44,857 nucleotides of DNA from Lachnospiraceae bacterium. Lineage in GTDB: Bacteria > Bacillota > Clostridia > Lachnospirales > Lachnospiraceae. Position 1 is the first letter of the stretch. Every line of letters begins with the position of its first letter. Below are positions 24,840 to 34,344 of this stretch, in pieces. The translations under genes were made by a program, and so were the position numbers. The stretch lies in the NCBI GenBank assembly GCA_028693705.1, contig JAQUUX010000015.1, positions 1 to 44,857 on the forward strand. Direction: 5' to 3'. The notes below the pieces were generated by a model. That model worked only from the letters and a program-made list of their open reading frames with translations. It was not told the origin of the DNA and made no database searches.

Positions 24840-25937
24840 TTATACATTAAACCGGAATAAGATAACATCTCCGTCTTTTACAACGTAGTCCTTTCCTTCC
24901 ATACCAACCAGGCCTTTTTCCCTTGCTGCGGAAAGAGATCCCTGTTCTAACAAGTCTTTATAATTTACAACCTCGGCTTTGATAAAACCTCTTTCAAAAT
25001 CCGTATGAATCTTACCGGCAGCCTGTGGTGCCTTAGTGCCTACCTTAATCGTCCATGCTCTGGTTTCATCTTCACCGGCTGTTAAGAAACTGATAAGACC
25101 GAGTAACTTATAACTTGCTTTGATGAGTTTTTCCAGACCGGACTCTTTTAATCCCAGATCCTCCAGGAACATTGCTTTTTCATCCTCGTCCAGTTCTGAG
25201 ATTTCTTCTTCAATCTGCGCACAGATAACAAAAACTTCGCTGTCATTTGCAGCCGCAAACTCACGTACCGCCTGTACACCGACATTGTTTGCAGCATCAT
25301 CTGCCAGATCATCTTCCGCTACGTTAGTAGCAAAAATAACCGGTTTATAAGTTAACAGATTATAGCCGTTAAGCCATGCCTGCTCATCTTCATTTTCCAC
25401 TTCAAAGCCTTTTGCTAATTTGCCATCCTCCAGATGGGCTTTGATGCGTTCCAGAAGTGCCAGCTCTTTACCGGCTTCCTTATCCATTCTGGCTGTCTTT
25501 GCCACTTTGGATATTCTTCGCTCTAAAATTTCCAGATCAGAGAAAATAAGTTCCAGATTGATGGTTTCAATATCTCTCATCGGATTAATATTACCATCCA
25601 CATGAATGACATTGGTATCCTCAAAACAACGTACCACATGAACAATTGCATCTACTTCACGAATATTGCTTAAGAACTGATTTCCCAGACCTTCTCCCTT
25701 GGATGCGCCCTTTACCAGACCGGCAATATCTACGAATTCAATCACTGCCGGAGTAACCTTCTTTGACTGATACATATCTCCCAAAAGTTTCAGTCTCTCA
25801 TCCGGTACGGTTACAATACCTACGTTTGGATCTATGGTACAGAACGGATAATTTGCCGACTCTGCTCCTGCCTTGGTCAATGAGTTGAATAATGTACTTT
25901 TTCCTACATTCGGTAAGCCTACGATTCCTAATTTCAT
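24840..25937 (-). CDS. ychF: Redox-regulated ATPase YchF (Obg family)
   Basis: Ribosome-associated P-loop NTPase that prefers ATP. The 365 residues have G1 GLPNVGKSTLFN near the start, G3 DIAGLVKGASKGEGLGN, and an NVAE sequence at the G4 position (near residue 205) instead of NKxD, the YchF change that gives ATP preference. A helical domain is followed by a C-terminal TGS domain (about 280-365; FLTAGEDETRAWTI and GDVILFRFNV). The ATG at 25937 has GAGAGGA upstream. It is 13 bases downstream of rsgA, in a translation/ribosome-assembly run. Confidence 0.96.
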   Translation of the reverse strand: MKLGIVGLPNVGKSTLFNSLTKAGAESANYPFCTIDPNVGIVTVPDERLKLLGDMYQSKKVTPAVIEFVDIAGLVKGASKGEGLGNQFLSNIREVDAIVHVVRCFEDTNVIHVDGNINPMRDIETINLELIFSDLEILERRISKVAKTARMDKEAGKELALLERIKAHLEDGKLAKGFEVENEDEQAWLNGYNLLTYKPVIFATNVAEDDLADDAANNVGVQAVREFAAANDSEVFVICAQIEEEISELDEDEKAMFLEDLGLKESGLEKLIKASYKLLGLISFLTAGEDETRAWTIKVGTKAPQAAGKIHTDFERGFIKAEVVNYKDLLEQGSLSAAREKGLVGMEGKDYVVKDGDVILFRFNV

Positions 25938-25950
25938 GTGTCATTTCCTC

Positions 25951-26829
25951 TCAGTATTTTCTTTTATCTTTTAATTCAGTATATATCTCACAGTAATTCT
26001 GATAGCGAACCCTGCTGATCTTTCCTTCTTCCAAAGCTTCCTTCACACCACAGGACGGCTCACTGATATGAGAGCAGCCGGCAAAGCGGCAAAACGGCTC
26101 ATATTTTCGAAATTCCGGATAATATTGCTGTAAATCTTCTTTGTCATCCACAAGTATATTCAAAGAACTAAATCCCGGTGTGTCCAGAATATAACTTTCT
26201 TCCATAATGGAAATCAGTTCCGTATGACGGGTTGTCTGTTTTCCTCGTTCCACCTTTCGGCTGATCTCTCCGGTTTCCATTCCTGCTTCCGGCTGCAGAC
26301 AATTCACAATAGTGGATTTTCCCACACCGCTTGGTCCGGCTACTGTAGTGGTCTTACCGGCTAACAGCTGCTTTATGGTGTCAATCCCTTCATCCTGTCT
26401 GGCACTGATAAACAATACCTGATACCCGCATGTCTCATATGCTGTCTGAAGTTCTTTTTTTTCTTCTTCCGTAGCGATATCCTGCTTGTTAAAACAGATA
26501 ATGCAGGGAAGCTTTTGTTTTTCCATCATAATCAAAAACCGGTCCAGCAGATTAAAATTAGGATCCGGCTTTACGATTGCAAAAATGACCAATGCCTGAT
26601 CAATGTTGGCTACCGCCGGTCTGATCAGGGCATTTTTTCTTGGTAATATTTCTATCAGATTCCCCAGTTTTTTTTCTTCATCAAGAACATCACATATCAC
26701 ATTGTCTCCCACAAGAGGCTTAATGTTCTGCCGCCTGAAAATGCCCTTGGCTTTACATTCATAAATCCCCTTATGTTCCACATGGACGTAGTAAAATCCT
26801 GCAATTCCTTTAATGATCTTTCCCTGCAT
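25951..26829 (-). CDS. rsgA: Small ribosomal subunit biogenesis GTPase RsgA
   Basis: Circularly permuted GTPase acting in late 30S maturation. The 292 residues have an OB-fold (about 1-70), then G-motifs in permuted order: G4 FNKQD (about 112-116), G1 GPSGVGKST (about 166-174) and G3 DTPGF. A C-terminal zinc region follows (CRFAGCSHISEPSCGVK) with the expected Cys/His ligands. It starts 3 bases after the prkC gene, a conserved arrangement in Firmicutes (prpC-prkC-rsgA). The rpe and thiN genes that commonly follow rsgA are not here; ychF follows instead. Confidence 0.96.
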   Translation of the reverse strand: MQGKIIKGIAGFYYVHVEHKGIYECKAKGIFRRQNIKPLVGDNVICDVLDEEKKLGNLIEILPRKNALIRPAVANIDQALVIFAIVKPDPNFNLLDRFLIMMEKQKLPCIICFNKQDIATEEEKKELQTAYETCGYQVLFISARQDEGIDTIKQLLAGKTTTVAGPSGVGKSTIVNCLQPEAGMETGEISRKVERGKQTTRHTELISIMEESYILDTPGFSSLNILVDDKEDLQQYYPEFRKYEPFCRFAGCSHISEPSCGVKEALEEGKISRVRYQNYCEIYTELKDKRKY

Positions 26830-26832
26830 ATC

Positions 26833-28911
26833 CTACTCTTCCGTAAACTGCAGACTTCTGGTAATGGTCTTCAGAGTACTGCTACCCGGTACCGTTACCT
26901 GATTTCCATTTGCGTCTGTGGTGACAGTTGCTTCTGTTGTAACATTATAAGTCATGGTCAGAGTACCCGTTGCCGATGCAATATGCGTGAAATTCACCGC
27001 AACCGGAAAAGAACTCGTGTTAGTCTGTAATAACTGCTTTCCATCTGCTGTTACAAGAGTAATAGATACTTGTGTGCCCTCTTTAAAGGAACCGTCTTCC
27101 TCCGCTGTAGGACCTGTAATGCTGGCGCTGTAGGAATAGGTTGCTGCTTCTTTTCCAAGGCTTACCCGCAGATCGATATAGGTACCCGGATCCACATAGG
27201 AACCCACAGTATAACTCTGGTAACAAATAAGGCCTTCTTCGGTGTCTTCACTATATACCGGATTTACCGTTCCTACCTGTAAGCCGGCTTCCACAAGAGC
27301 TGCTACAGCATCCATTTCTGTCAATCCCATGACCTCAGGTACTCTGGATTTGGAATCTTCTGAGCCCTGACTGACATGAATGGTTACAGCTGAACCGGAT
27401 GGTGCCTTTTCGCCTGCTGCAGGGTCCTGTGATATAACCTTTCCGGCTTCCACATCCGCGGAATTATCCTGTGATATATTTGCGACAAATCCGGATTTTT
27501 CCAGCTCTGCCTTTGCTTCTGCTTCGGTTTTGCCGGTTACACTTGGTACCTGCACACCGTTAGCGCCTGCACTGACCGTCAATGTGATCACTGAATTCAC
27601 ATCCACCATATCACCCTCATTGGCGCTGGCACTTACTACGATACCTTCCTTATATTTATCTGAATCCACATAGGTAACTTCGGAATCCAGATTGATCTCT
27701 GAAAGTCTGGTTCGTGCTTTTTCCACTTCCAGACCGGTTACATCAATCATAGGTACCTGTCCGGTTACAGCAGTTTCTGTCTCTGTACCTGAGCCACTGC
27801 CAAACTGGAACAACCCAAAAGCCTTACCCACCAAAAAGATAATAATAAGACCGATCAGAATCGCTGCAACAATTGCCAGAATCGTAGTTACCTTTTCCAT
27901 CTTAGGATCATAATCATCCACATAATCATCGTCTAAATCATCGTCATCCTCATCCACTCTCTTTAAACGAATGGATTTCTCCATAGAATCGCGTTTTTCA
28001 GACTGACGCTTGATCTGCTTCATATCCTCGTCTGTAAGAATCCTTGTTCCGGCCTTGGTCTCCGGATCCACTACCTTTACAAAATCCTCATCCGGATTCA
28101 TCAGAGACTGTTTCAGATCATCTAACAGTTCCCCTACATTCTGATATCTGCGATCCGGACTTTTCTGACAGCATTTAGCAACAATCTGTTCCACACTGAC
28201 CGGAATCTCCGGCACAAATTCTCTTGGAGAAGGAAGCTCCTCCTGAATATGTTTAATAGCAATAGCAACTGTAGTATCTCCATTAAACGGGACACGCCCT
28301 GTGAGCATCTCAAAAATGGTAATACCCAGTGAATAGATATCACTTCTCTCGTCCGAATATCCGCCTCTTGCCTGCTCAGGTGACGTATAATGAACAGATC
28401 CCATGACATTGGAAGTAATGGTATTGGATGTAGCTGCTTTTGCAATGCCAAAATCCGTTACTTTTACCTTACCGTCCTTGGAAATAATAATATTCTGCGG
28501 TTTAATATCTCTATGAATAATATGGTTATTATGTGCCGCTTCAATGCCCATGGAAACCTGAATGGCAATACTGATAGCCTCTTTCACGGAAAGTCTGGCT
28601 TTCTTCTCAATATACTTTTTGAGTGTAATGCCTTCCACCAGTTCCATTATAATATAATTAACACCATTTTCTTCTCCTACATCATATACGTTTACGATAT
28701 TAGGATGCATTAAACCGGCAGCCGCCTGGGCTTCAATACGGAATTTTGAAAGGAAATTAGCATTCTCCGAAAATTCCTGTTTTAAAATCTTTGCAGCTAC
28801 AAAACGATTTAATTTATGATCTTTTGCTTTATAAACATCAGACATACCGCCTGTCCCGATTTTTTCCAGGACTTCATAACGGTCTCCAATCATCATGCCT
28901 ATCTTAATCAT
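26833..28911 (-). CDS. prkC: PASTA-domain Ser/Thr kinase PrkC/Stk1
   Basis: Membrane receptor kinase that senses wall fragments or lipid II and phosphorylates cell-wall, division and translation proteins. The 692 residues have a kinase domain (about 10-270) with the glycine loop GTGGMSDVYKAK, ATP Lys K41, catalytic HRDIKPQN (D135) and DFG. A very acidic juxtamembrane segment (about 318-336, DEDDDDLDDDY) precedes a membrane helix (about 344-366). Three PASTA repeats follow (about 388-590), then a C-terminal domain of about 100 residues with beta-rich character. It overlaps the phosphatase gene by 8 bases. The ATG has GAGG 6 bases upstream. Confidence 0.96.
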   Translation of the reverse strand: MIKIGMMIGDRYEVLEKIGTGGMSDVYKAKDHKLNRFVAAKILKQEFSENANFLSKFRIEAQAAAGLMHPNIVNVYDVGEENGVNYIIMELVEGITLKKYIEKKARLSVKEAISIAIQVSMGIEAAHNNHIIHRDIKPQNIIISKDGKVKVTDFGIAKAATSNTITSNVMGSVHYTSPEQARGGYSDERSDIYSLGITIFEMLTGRVPFNGDTTVAIAIKHIQEELPSPREFVPEIPVSVEQIVAKCCQKSPDRRYQNVGELLDDLKQSLMNPDEDFVKVVDPETKAGTRILTDEDMKQIKRQSEKRDSMEKSIRLKRVDEDDDDLDDDYVDDYDPKMEKVTTILAIVAAILIGLIIIFLVGKAFGLFQFGSGSGTETETAVTGQVPMIDVTGLEVEKARTRLSEINLDSEVTYVDSDKYKEGIVVSASANEGDMVDVNSVITLTVSAGANGVQVPSVTGKTEAEAKAELEKSGFVANISQDNSADVEAGKVISQDPAAGEKAPSGSAVTIHVSQGSEDSKSRVPEVMGLTEMDAVAALVEAGLQVGTVNPVYSEDTEEGLICYQSYTVGSYVDPGTYIDLRVSLGKEAATYSYSASITGPTAEEDGSFKEGTQVSITLVTADGKQLLQTNTSSFPVAVNFTHIASATGTLTMTYNVTTEATVTTDANGNQVTVPGSSTLKTITRSLQFTEE

Positions 28912-29650
28912 TTTTCACCTCATCTGCGAACGGCTCAATAATAATTACTGAAATATTATCTTTGCCGCCGTTATTATTGGCTGCTCTTACCAATCCTTCC
29001 GCTTTCTCGACAATGTCTCTTTGTCCGCTTAAAATCATACGGATTTCTTCATCCTCGAGCATATTGGTCAGACCATCTGTACACATTAAGATAACATCAC
29101 CCGGTTCCAGTTCCACACTGAAATAGTCTATCTTAACAGTATCCTGAGCGCCAATGGCTCTGGTAATGATATTTTTGTCCGGGTGGTTTCTGGCTGCCTT
29201 GCGGTCGATGCCACCCATTCGTACCATTTCCTCTACCAGTGAATGATCTCTGGTAACCTGTTTGATTGTGTCATTCACAACATAAAGTCTGCTGTCACCT
29301 ACATTTGCAACCTCTAAACGGTTTCCAACAAAAGTAGCTGCAACAACGGTTGTTCCCATACCAAAAAGAGCTTCCTCTTCGGAGGCCTTTTCTCTTAAAG
29401 TACTATTTGCTGTCTTTATAGCCATATCCAGAATCCTGATGGGATCTGTTTCCCCGGAATGCTCAATTTCTTCCACCATGGTCTGCACCGTGAACTTGGA
29501 AGCATAATCGCCGGCGTTATGTCCGCCCATTCCGTCTGCAACAATAAAAACATTGGGTAGATTACCGATTGACCGTTCTGTAGAGAAGACATAATCCTGA
29601 TTTAGTTGTCTGATTTTTCCTATATCACTAACGGAAAACGTCTTTAACAC
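28904..29650 (-). CDS. Stp1/PrpC family PP2C protein phosphatase
   Basis: Metal-dependent Ser/Thr phosphatase that reverses PrkC phosphorylation. The 248 residues show PP2C motifs: RQLNQDY near the start, VADGMGGHNAGDYAS (metal-binding Asp/Gly), NVGDSRLY, TRDHSLVEEMV, DVILMCTDGLTNML and GGKDNISVIII. The GTG start at 29650 has GGAGGAG 5 bases upstream, inside the end of rlmN. The 8-base overlap with the kinase gene implies coupled synthesis. Confidence 0.96.
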   Translation of the reverse strand: MLKTFSVSDIGKIRQLNQDYVFSTERSIGNLPNVFIVADGMGGHNAGDYASKFTVQTMVEEIEHSGETDPIRILDMAIKTANSTLREKASEEEALFGMGTTVVAATFVGNRLEVANVGDSRLYVVNDTIKQVTRDHSLVEEMVRMGGIDRKAARNHPDKNIITRAIGAQDTVKIDYFSVELEPGDVILMCTDGLTNMLEDEEIRMILSGQRDIVEKAEGLVRAANNNGGKDNISVIIIEPFADEVKND

Positions 29651-30714
29651 GTTATCTCCTCCCCTGCACTGGGTTGTTCTCCATGCAGGTGCTTACGTCT
29701 CAGCTGTCCGCATGCACCGTCAATATCCCTACCCATTTCCCTTCTAATAGTAACATTTATTCTGTTTTTTTCAAGTTTATTTTTAAACGCGAAAACTGCG
29801 CTTTTATCCGATTCCACGTAATCACTTTCCTTAATAGGATTTACAGGAATCAGATTTACATGGCAATTCAGAGGACGAACAAGACGAATCAATTCTTCTG
29901 CATCCTCTGTGGTATCATTCACGCCACCCACCAGACTGTACTCAAAAGTCAGTCTTCTGCCTGTCTGTTCAAAGTAATAGGAACAGGTTTCCATTAGTTC
30001 TGAGAGGCTGTATTTATTGGCTATAGGCATCAGTTTCTTTCTTTTCTCATCAGTTGTGGCATGTAAGGAAAGTGCCAGGGTGATCTGTAATTTTTCTTCT
30101 GCCAGCTGTCTCATCCTGGGCACAATGCCGCAGGTGGAAACCGTAATATTCCTCTGACTGATATGAAGTCCATGATCATCTGTGAGCATGTGTATAAAAG
30201 TCAGCAGATTATCATAATTATCCATAGGCTCTCCGGTTCCCATGACCACCACATTGGAAACTCTCTCACCGGTCAGTCTGGTAATGGCATAGATCTGATC
30301 CAGCATTTCACCGGGCAAAAGATTTCGTTCAAGTCCGTCTAATGTAGAAGCACAAAATCTGCATCCCATACGACACCCGACCTGAGAAGAAATGCATACA
30401 GAATTTCCATGATGATATTTCATCCACACGCTCTCTACCACATTTCCATCCGGCAGACCAAACAGAAACTTTTTGGTGCCATCCAGCTTAGACTCCTGCA
30501 CCTGCACACACTGAAGTGCTGTATAGGTAAAATGTTCCTCACACAATGCTTTCATGGACTTTGGAATATTAGTCATCTCTTCGTAATCCCTTGCCAGCTT
30601 CACGTGCATCCACTCATACAGCTGTCCCGCACGAAAAGGCTTTTCTCCAAGCTCTGTCATATGCTGTTTTAAGGTATCTAAATCCATGGATTTAATGTCT
30701 TGTTTTGTTTCCAT
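29644..30714 (-). CDS. rlmN: Dual-specificity RNA methyltransferase RlmN
   Basis: Radical SAM enzyme that methylates C2 of A2503 in 23S rRNA and A37 of some tRNAs. The 356 residues contain the radical SAM cluster motif CRMGCRFC (about 110-117), GTGEPMDNYDN and the SAM-binding segments. The second catalytic Cys near the C-terminus is in DIDGACGQL. The ATG at 30714 has AGAGGA 4-6 bases upstream; a GTG at 30732 is a possible longer start overlapping the stop of rsmB. It is a radical SAM protein distinct from the SCIFF maturase. Confidence 0.96.
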   Translation of the reverse strand: METKQDIKSMDLDTLKQHMTELGEKPFRAGQLYEWMHVKLARDYEEMTNIPKSMKALCEEHFTYTALQCVQVQESKLDGTKKFLFGLPDGNVVESVWMKYHHGNSVCISSQVGCRMGCRFCASTLDGLERNLLPGEMLDQIYAITRLTGERVSNVVVMGTGEPMDNYDNLLTFIHMLTDDHGLHISQRNITVSTCGIVPRMRQLAEEKLQITLALSLHATTDEKRKKLMPIANKYSLSELMETCSYYFEQTGRRLTFEYSLVGGVNDTTEDAEELIRLVRPLNCHVNLIPVNPIKESDYVESDKSAVFAFKNKLEKNRINVTIRREMGRDIDGACGQLRRKHLHGEQPSAGEEITC

Positions 30715-30728
30715 TTCTTCCTCTGTTT

Positions 30729-32108
30729 TCACGCTTTTTTCTTCATTCTTGCCAGGAAAAAGCCATCACAATCATATACTCCCGGCAAAATCTGCAGATA
30801 TCCTTTTGCTGCTGTATTATTTTCCTGTGATTTTTGTTTCATTTTTTCAGGCAGATATGGAACCAGGCTTTCCAGTTCCAGTGGAAAATTCTTCGTCAGC
30901 CATTCCACCATTTTTTCATTTTCCGCCTGGTGAATGGTACAGGTACTGTAAATCAAGACACCGTCCTTTTTCAGATAAGGAAGCACCGTTGTCATGATCT
31001 GCTGCTGCAATTCCACTATGGATTCGCAGGATTCTTTGGAGGCGTGATATTTAATATCCCTTTTCTTTCCCATAATACCGAATCCTGAACAAGGTACATC
31101 TGTAAACAGTACATCTGCTTTTCCTATCATAGTATCATCAGATACAGTGGCATCCCACACTTTTACAATAATATTATCCTGTCGCATTCGCAGCGCATTT
31201 TCCGTGATTCTGTCACATTTATTTTCAGACAGATCCCTTGCCTCTACATGTCCGCCTGCTGTTAATTTTGCTGCTGCATGAAGACTTTTCCCTCCCGGTG
31301 CAGCGCATACATCCAGCACAAATTCATCTCCTTTTAATCCGGCAGCCTCACTTACCAGCATGGAACTTTCATCCTGTACTGCAAATGCACCTTCTGCAAA
31401 TCCCGGTAGTGCAGTAATACCGGACAAATTTTTCACTTTTGCTGCATAGGGTAAGTAAGTGTCCGTATCCACCTCAACACCTTTATCCTGCATGGCAGCA
31501 AGTAACCGTTCTCTTTCTGTTTCCGGCTTTCTCTCATCCAGACGAAGTGTTACCGGATGGGTTTCCAGCAACGCCTTTATAACTGTTTCAGTCAGTTCAG
31601 ATCCCAATTCCTTAAGCCACATCTGAATCAGCCACTTTGGCATGGAATAGTTTACTGACATCCAGGTAATAGAATCTTTCTTCGCATCCGGCATAGGAAG
31701 GTTATCCTTTTGTCTGGAAATATTGCGAAGAATACCGTTTACAAATCCCTTTAGTGAATGGAACTTTCTCTTCTCCGCCAGTTTTACCGCTTCATTGCAG
31801 ACCGCAGAATCCGGTACCGCATCCATGAACAGGATCTGGTATACACTCATGCGTAACAGACAGCGAATTAACGGACGCATTTTAGTAACCGGCGTTTTCG
31901 AAAAGGAATTCAGGATATAGTCCAGTTGAATCTGACGTTCCACAGTCCCCTCTGATAATGCTTTGATAAATGCCTTATCCTTGGTCTGCAGGTAATCATA
32001 CTTTTCAAGTACCTGTCTGATTACCACATTGCTGTAATTTTCCTGACCATTTTTTGGTACCTCCAATGCCAGCAAAATCTCCAGCACAATTTCTCTTATA
32101 TTATCCAT
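30729..32108 (-). CDS. rsmB: 16S rRNA (cytosine967-C5)-methyltransferase RsmB
   Basis: SAM-dependent m5C methyltransferase. The 459 residues have an N-terminal NusB-like RNA-binding domain (about 1-140) and a Rossmann methyltransferase domain. The latter carries the SAM loop VLDVCAAPGGKS (about 262-273), the general Cys in DVPCSGFG and the catalytic Cys in YSTCT. The ATG at 32108 shares a base with the stop of the metallopeptidase gene; GGAG lies 9 bases upstream. It is in a fixed run fmt-metallopeptidase-rsmB-rlmN-stp-prkC. Confidence 0.95.
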   Translation of the reverse strand: MDNIREIVLEILLALEVPKNGQENYSNVVIRQVLEKYDYLQTKDKAFIKALSEGTVERQIQLDYILNSFSKTPVTKMRPLIRCLLRMSVYQILFMDAVPDSAVCNEAVKLAEKRKFHSLKGFVNGILRNISRQKDNLPMPDAKKDSITWMSVNYSMPKWLIQMWLKELGSELTETVIKALLETHPVTLRLDERKPETERERLLAAMQDKGVEVDTDTYLPYAAKVKNLSGITALPGFAEGAFAVQDESSMLVSEAAGLKGDEFVLDVCAAPGGKSLHAAAKLTAGGHVEARDLSENKCDRITENALRMRQDNIIVKVWDATVSDDTMIGKADVLFTDVPCSGFGIMGKKRDIKYHASKESCESIVELQQQIMTTVLPYLKKDGVLIYSTCTIHQAENEKMVEWLTKNFPLELESLVPYLPEKMKQKSQENNTAAKGYLQILPGVYDCDGFFLARMKKKA

Positions 32109-32827
32109 CAATCTCTTCTCCGGTTATTTCCAAACAGTAAAACCAGTCTTAACAACTGTAAAATAGAAGAAGCGGCGGCTGCAACATAGGTCAGTGCTGC
32201 GGCTTCCAAAACTTTCTTACATCCATTTACCTCATCCCCGTATAAAAGGTTATAATTGCCCAGCATCTTAACTGCTCTGGAGGATGCATTAAATTCCACC
32301 GGCAAAGTTACAACCTGGAATAATACTGCCAGTGCAAATACCCAGATACCGATCTGTACCAGTGTAGAATTTAATCCCAGGATAACGCCCAGAATAATCA
32401 AAGGCATGCCCAGTCTGCTTCCAATATTCGCTGCGGGTACCAATGCGGTACGGATCTTAAGCGGTACATACCCCTCCTGATGCTGGCATACATGCCCACA
32501 TTCATGAGCAGCTACACCGATTGCTGCTATAGAAGTAGAACCATAAGTTGACTGTGATAACCTTACCACCTTGCTTCTTGGATCGTAGTGATCAGTCAGT
32601 TCCCCGCCGACCTGTTCTACTCTTACGTCATAAATCCCGTTATACTGCAGGATCTTCTCTGCTGCCTGTGCCCCTGTCAGTCCTGACATGCTGCGAACCT
32701 TTGCATATTTCTGATAGGTTGATTTTACCTTCATACTGGCTGCAACACATAATACCGCGCCAATCAACACCAGAATGTAGGTCCAATCCATATAATATCC
32801 ATAATAACCGCCATATCTACCGTACAT
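32108..32827 (-). CDS. Membrane zinc metallopeptidase (YugP-like, PF04298)
   Basis: Neutral zinc metallopeptidase family. The 239 residues start with a short Gly/Tyr-rich segment, then a membrane helix (about 13-32). The HExxH zinc motif is HECGH (within AAHECGHVCQH, about residue 108), and two or three C-terminal hydrophobic helices follow. Substrates are unknown for the family. The ATG at 32827 is preferred because GGAG is 8 bases upstream; the ATG at 32833 is only 2 bases from it. Its position between fmt and rsmB is common in Clostridia. Confidence 0.88.
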   Translation of the reverse strand: MYGRYGGYYGYYMDWTYILVLIGAVLCVAASMKVKSTYQKYAKVRSMSGLTGAQAAEKILQYNGIYDVRVEQVGGELTDHYDPRSKVVRLSQSTYGSTSIAAIGVAAHECGHVCQHQEGYVPLKIRTALVPAANIGSRLGMPLIILGVILGLNSTLVQIGIWVFALAVLFQVVTLPVEFNASSRAVKMLGNYNLLYGDEVNGCKKVLEAAALTYVAAAASSILQLLRLVLLFGNNRRRD

Positions 32828-32867
32828 AATCATCTCTCCTTTGCTGTATTAAAATTTATTTTCTTGG

Positions 32868-33827
32868 TTACTCACCAAGTTTCATGCCATTTTCCAGCTT
32901 ATATCCCAGCAGAAAATCCTTAACAGACACTCTTTTCTTGCCTTCCAGCTGTACTTCCAGAAGCTTCAAGCTCCCCAAACCGGTCTGCACAGAAAAAGAA
33001 TCCTTTTCCACATTGATAATCGTTCCCGGTTCCACTGCATTATCTGCATCGGCGGTTTCTGTATTATCTGTATCAGCTGCAATTTCGCTTTTCCAGATCT
33101 TCAGCTGTTTTCCATTCCATCTGGTAAATGCACTGGGCCAGGAATTTAATCCCCTTACCAGGTGTTCAATTCTGTCTGCACTGTCATTCCAGTTGATTTT
33201 CCCCATTTCTTTTGGGATCATTCCAACATGAGTTGCCAGATTTTCATCCTGTTTTACCGGGGTAAGCTTGCCCTGTTCGATTAAGGGAAGTGCTTCAACG
33301 ATCAGTTCAGCTCCTAATACCGCCAGCTTGTCAAACATACTTTCTCCGGTATCCGTGCCTGTTATCGGGATTTCTCTCTGCAATAAAATATCCCCGGTGT
33401 CTACGCCTTCATCCATCTGCATGATCGTAACTCCGGTTGTCTGGTCTCCATTTATTACTGCATACTGTATCGGTGCCGCGCCACGATATTTCGGCAAAAG
33501 CGATGCATGAATATTCACGCAACCAAGTCTGGGCATTTCCAGTATTTCTTTGGATATGATCTGTCCAAAAGCAACTACTACAAAAATGTCAGCCTCAAAC
33601 TTTCGTAATTCTGCCACTGCCTCCGGTCTTTTGATACGCTCAGGCTGAAAAACCGTCAGATTATGCTTTAGTGCACATTCCTTTACCGGGCTCATCTGTA
33701 GTTCCTTACTTCTGCCCTTTGGTTTATCCGGCTGCGTCACCACCGCCGTAACTGTATGACCTGCCGCTATAATATGTTCCAGAACCCCAACTGAAAAATC
33801 GGGTGTTCCCATAAAAACAATCTTCAT
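32868..33827 (-). CDS. fmt: Methionyl-tRNA formyltransferase
   Basis: Formylates initiator Met-tRNA using 10-formyl-THF. The 319 residues have the N-terminal formyltransferase domain with FMGTPDFSV, the catalytic NIHASLLPKYRGAAPI (Asn and His) and MDEGVDTGDIL. The C-terminal tRNA-binding OB domain (about 205-319) follows. The C-domain contains an Asp/Thr/Ala-rich insert (about 253-267) that looks like a variable loop. It begins 3 bases after def, its functional partner in the formylation/deformylation cycle. Confidence 0.96.
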   Translation of the reverse strand: MKIVFMGTPDFSVGVLEHIIAAGHTVTAVVTQPDKPKGRSKELQMSPVKECALKHNLTVFQPERIKRPEAVAELRKFEADIFVVVAFGQIISKEILEMPRLGCVNIHASLLPKYRGAAPIQYAVINGDQTTGVTIMQMDEGVDTGDILLQREIPITGTDTGESMFDKLAVLGAELIVEALPLIEQGKLTPVKQDENLATHVGMIPKEMGKINWNDSADRIEHLVRGLNSWPSAFTRWNGKQLKIWKSEIAADTDNTETADADNAVEPGTIINVEKDSFSVQTGLGSLKLLEVQLEGKKRVSVKDFLLGYKLENGMKLGE

Positions 33828-33830
33828 ATT

Positions 33831-34322
33831 TTATTCTTCCTCTTCGGCTTCCTGCTCCAGATCTTCCAGGTTCATCAGATCACCTTCCACTTTTTCCGTG
33901 TACATAACACCATCCAAGTGATCCAATTCATGACAGATACATCTTGCCAGTAATTCCATTCCTTCTAATTCATATTCTTCCATCTTCTCATTCAGTGCAA
34001 TTGCCTTCACATGATTTGGTCTGGTAACCACACCTGTTTTACCGGGTACACTCAAACAGCCTTCATGTCCGGTTTGTTCACCATCTGTCTCTATGATACG
34101 TGGATTGATAAGTACGTGAGGATCCTCTCCTGTTGTATCAATTACCACGATTCGTTTCAAAATACCAACCTGTGGTGCTGCCAGCCCCACACCATTTGTT
34201 GCATACATGGTATCAAACATATCCTCAATCAATTCCTGCACTCTTGGAGTCAGTTCCTTTACTTCCTTACATTTCTTTGTTAATATGTCGTCTCCAATTT
34301 CTCTGATTGTTCGAATAGCCAT
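33831..34322 (-). CDS. def: Peptide deformylase
   Basis: Metalloenzyme that removes the N-formyl group from nascent proteins. The 163 residues have all three motifs: GVGLAAPQVG (about 46-55), EGCLSVPG (Cys metal ligand) and CHELDHLDG (HExxH ligands). A very acidic C-terminal tail (EDLEQEAEEEE) ends the protein. The ATG at 34322 has AAGGAAG 8 bases upstream; the upstream in-frame ATG at 34355 is within priA and lacks a site. It is in the priA-def-fmt arrangement typical of Firmicutes. Confidence 0.97.
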   Translation of the reverse strand: MAIRTIREIGDDILTKKCKEVKELTPRVQELIEDMFDTMYATNGVGLAAPQVGILKRIVVIDTTGEDPHVLINPRIIETDGEQTGHEGCLSVPGKTGVVTRPNHVKAIALNEKMEEYELEGMELLARCICHELDHLDGVMYTEKVEGDLMNLEDLEQEAEEEE

Positions 34323-34344
34323 TTTTCTTTCTTCCTTTCTTTTG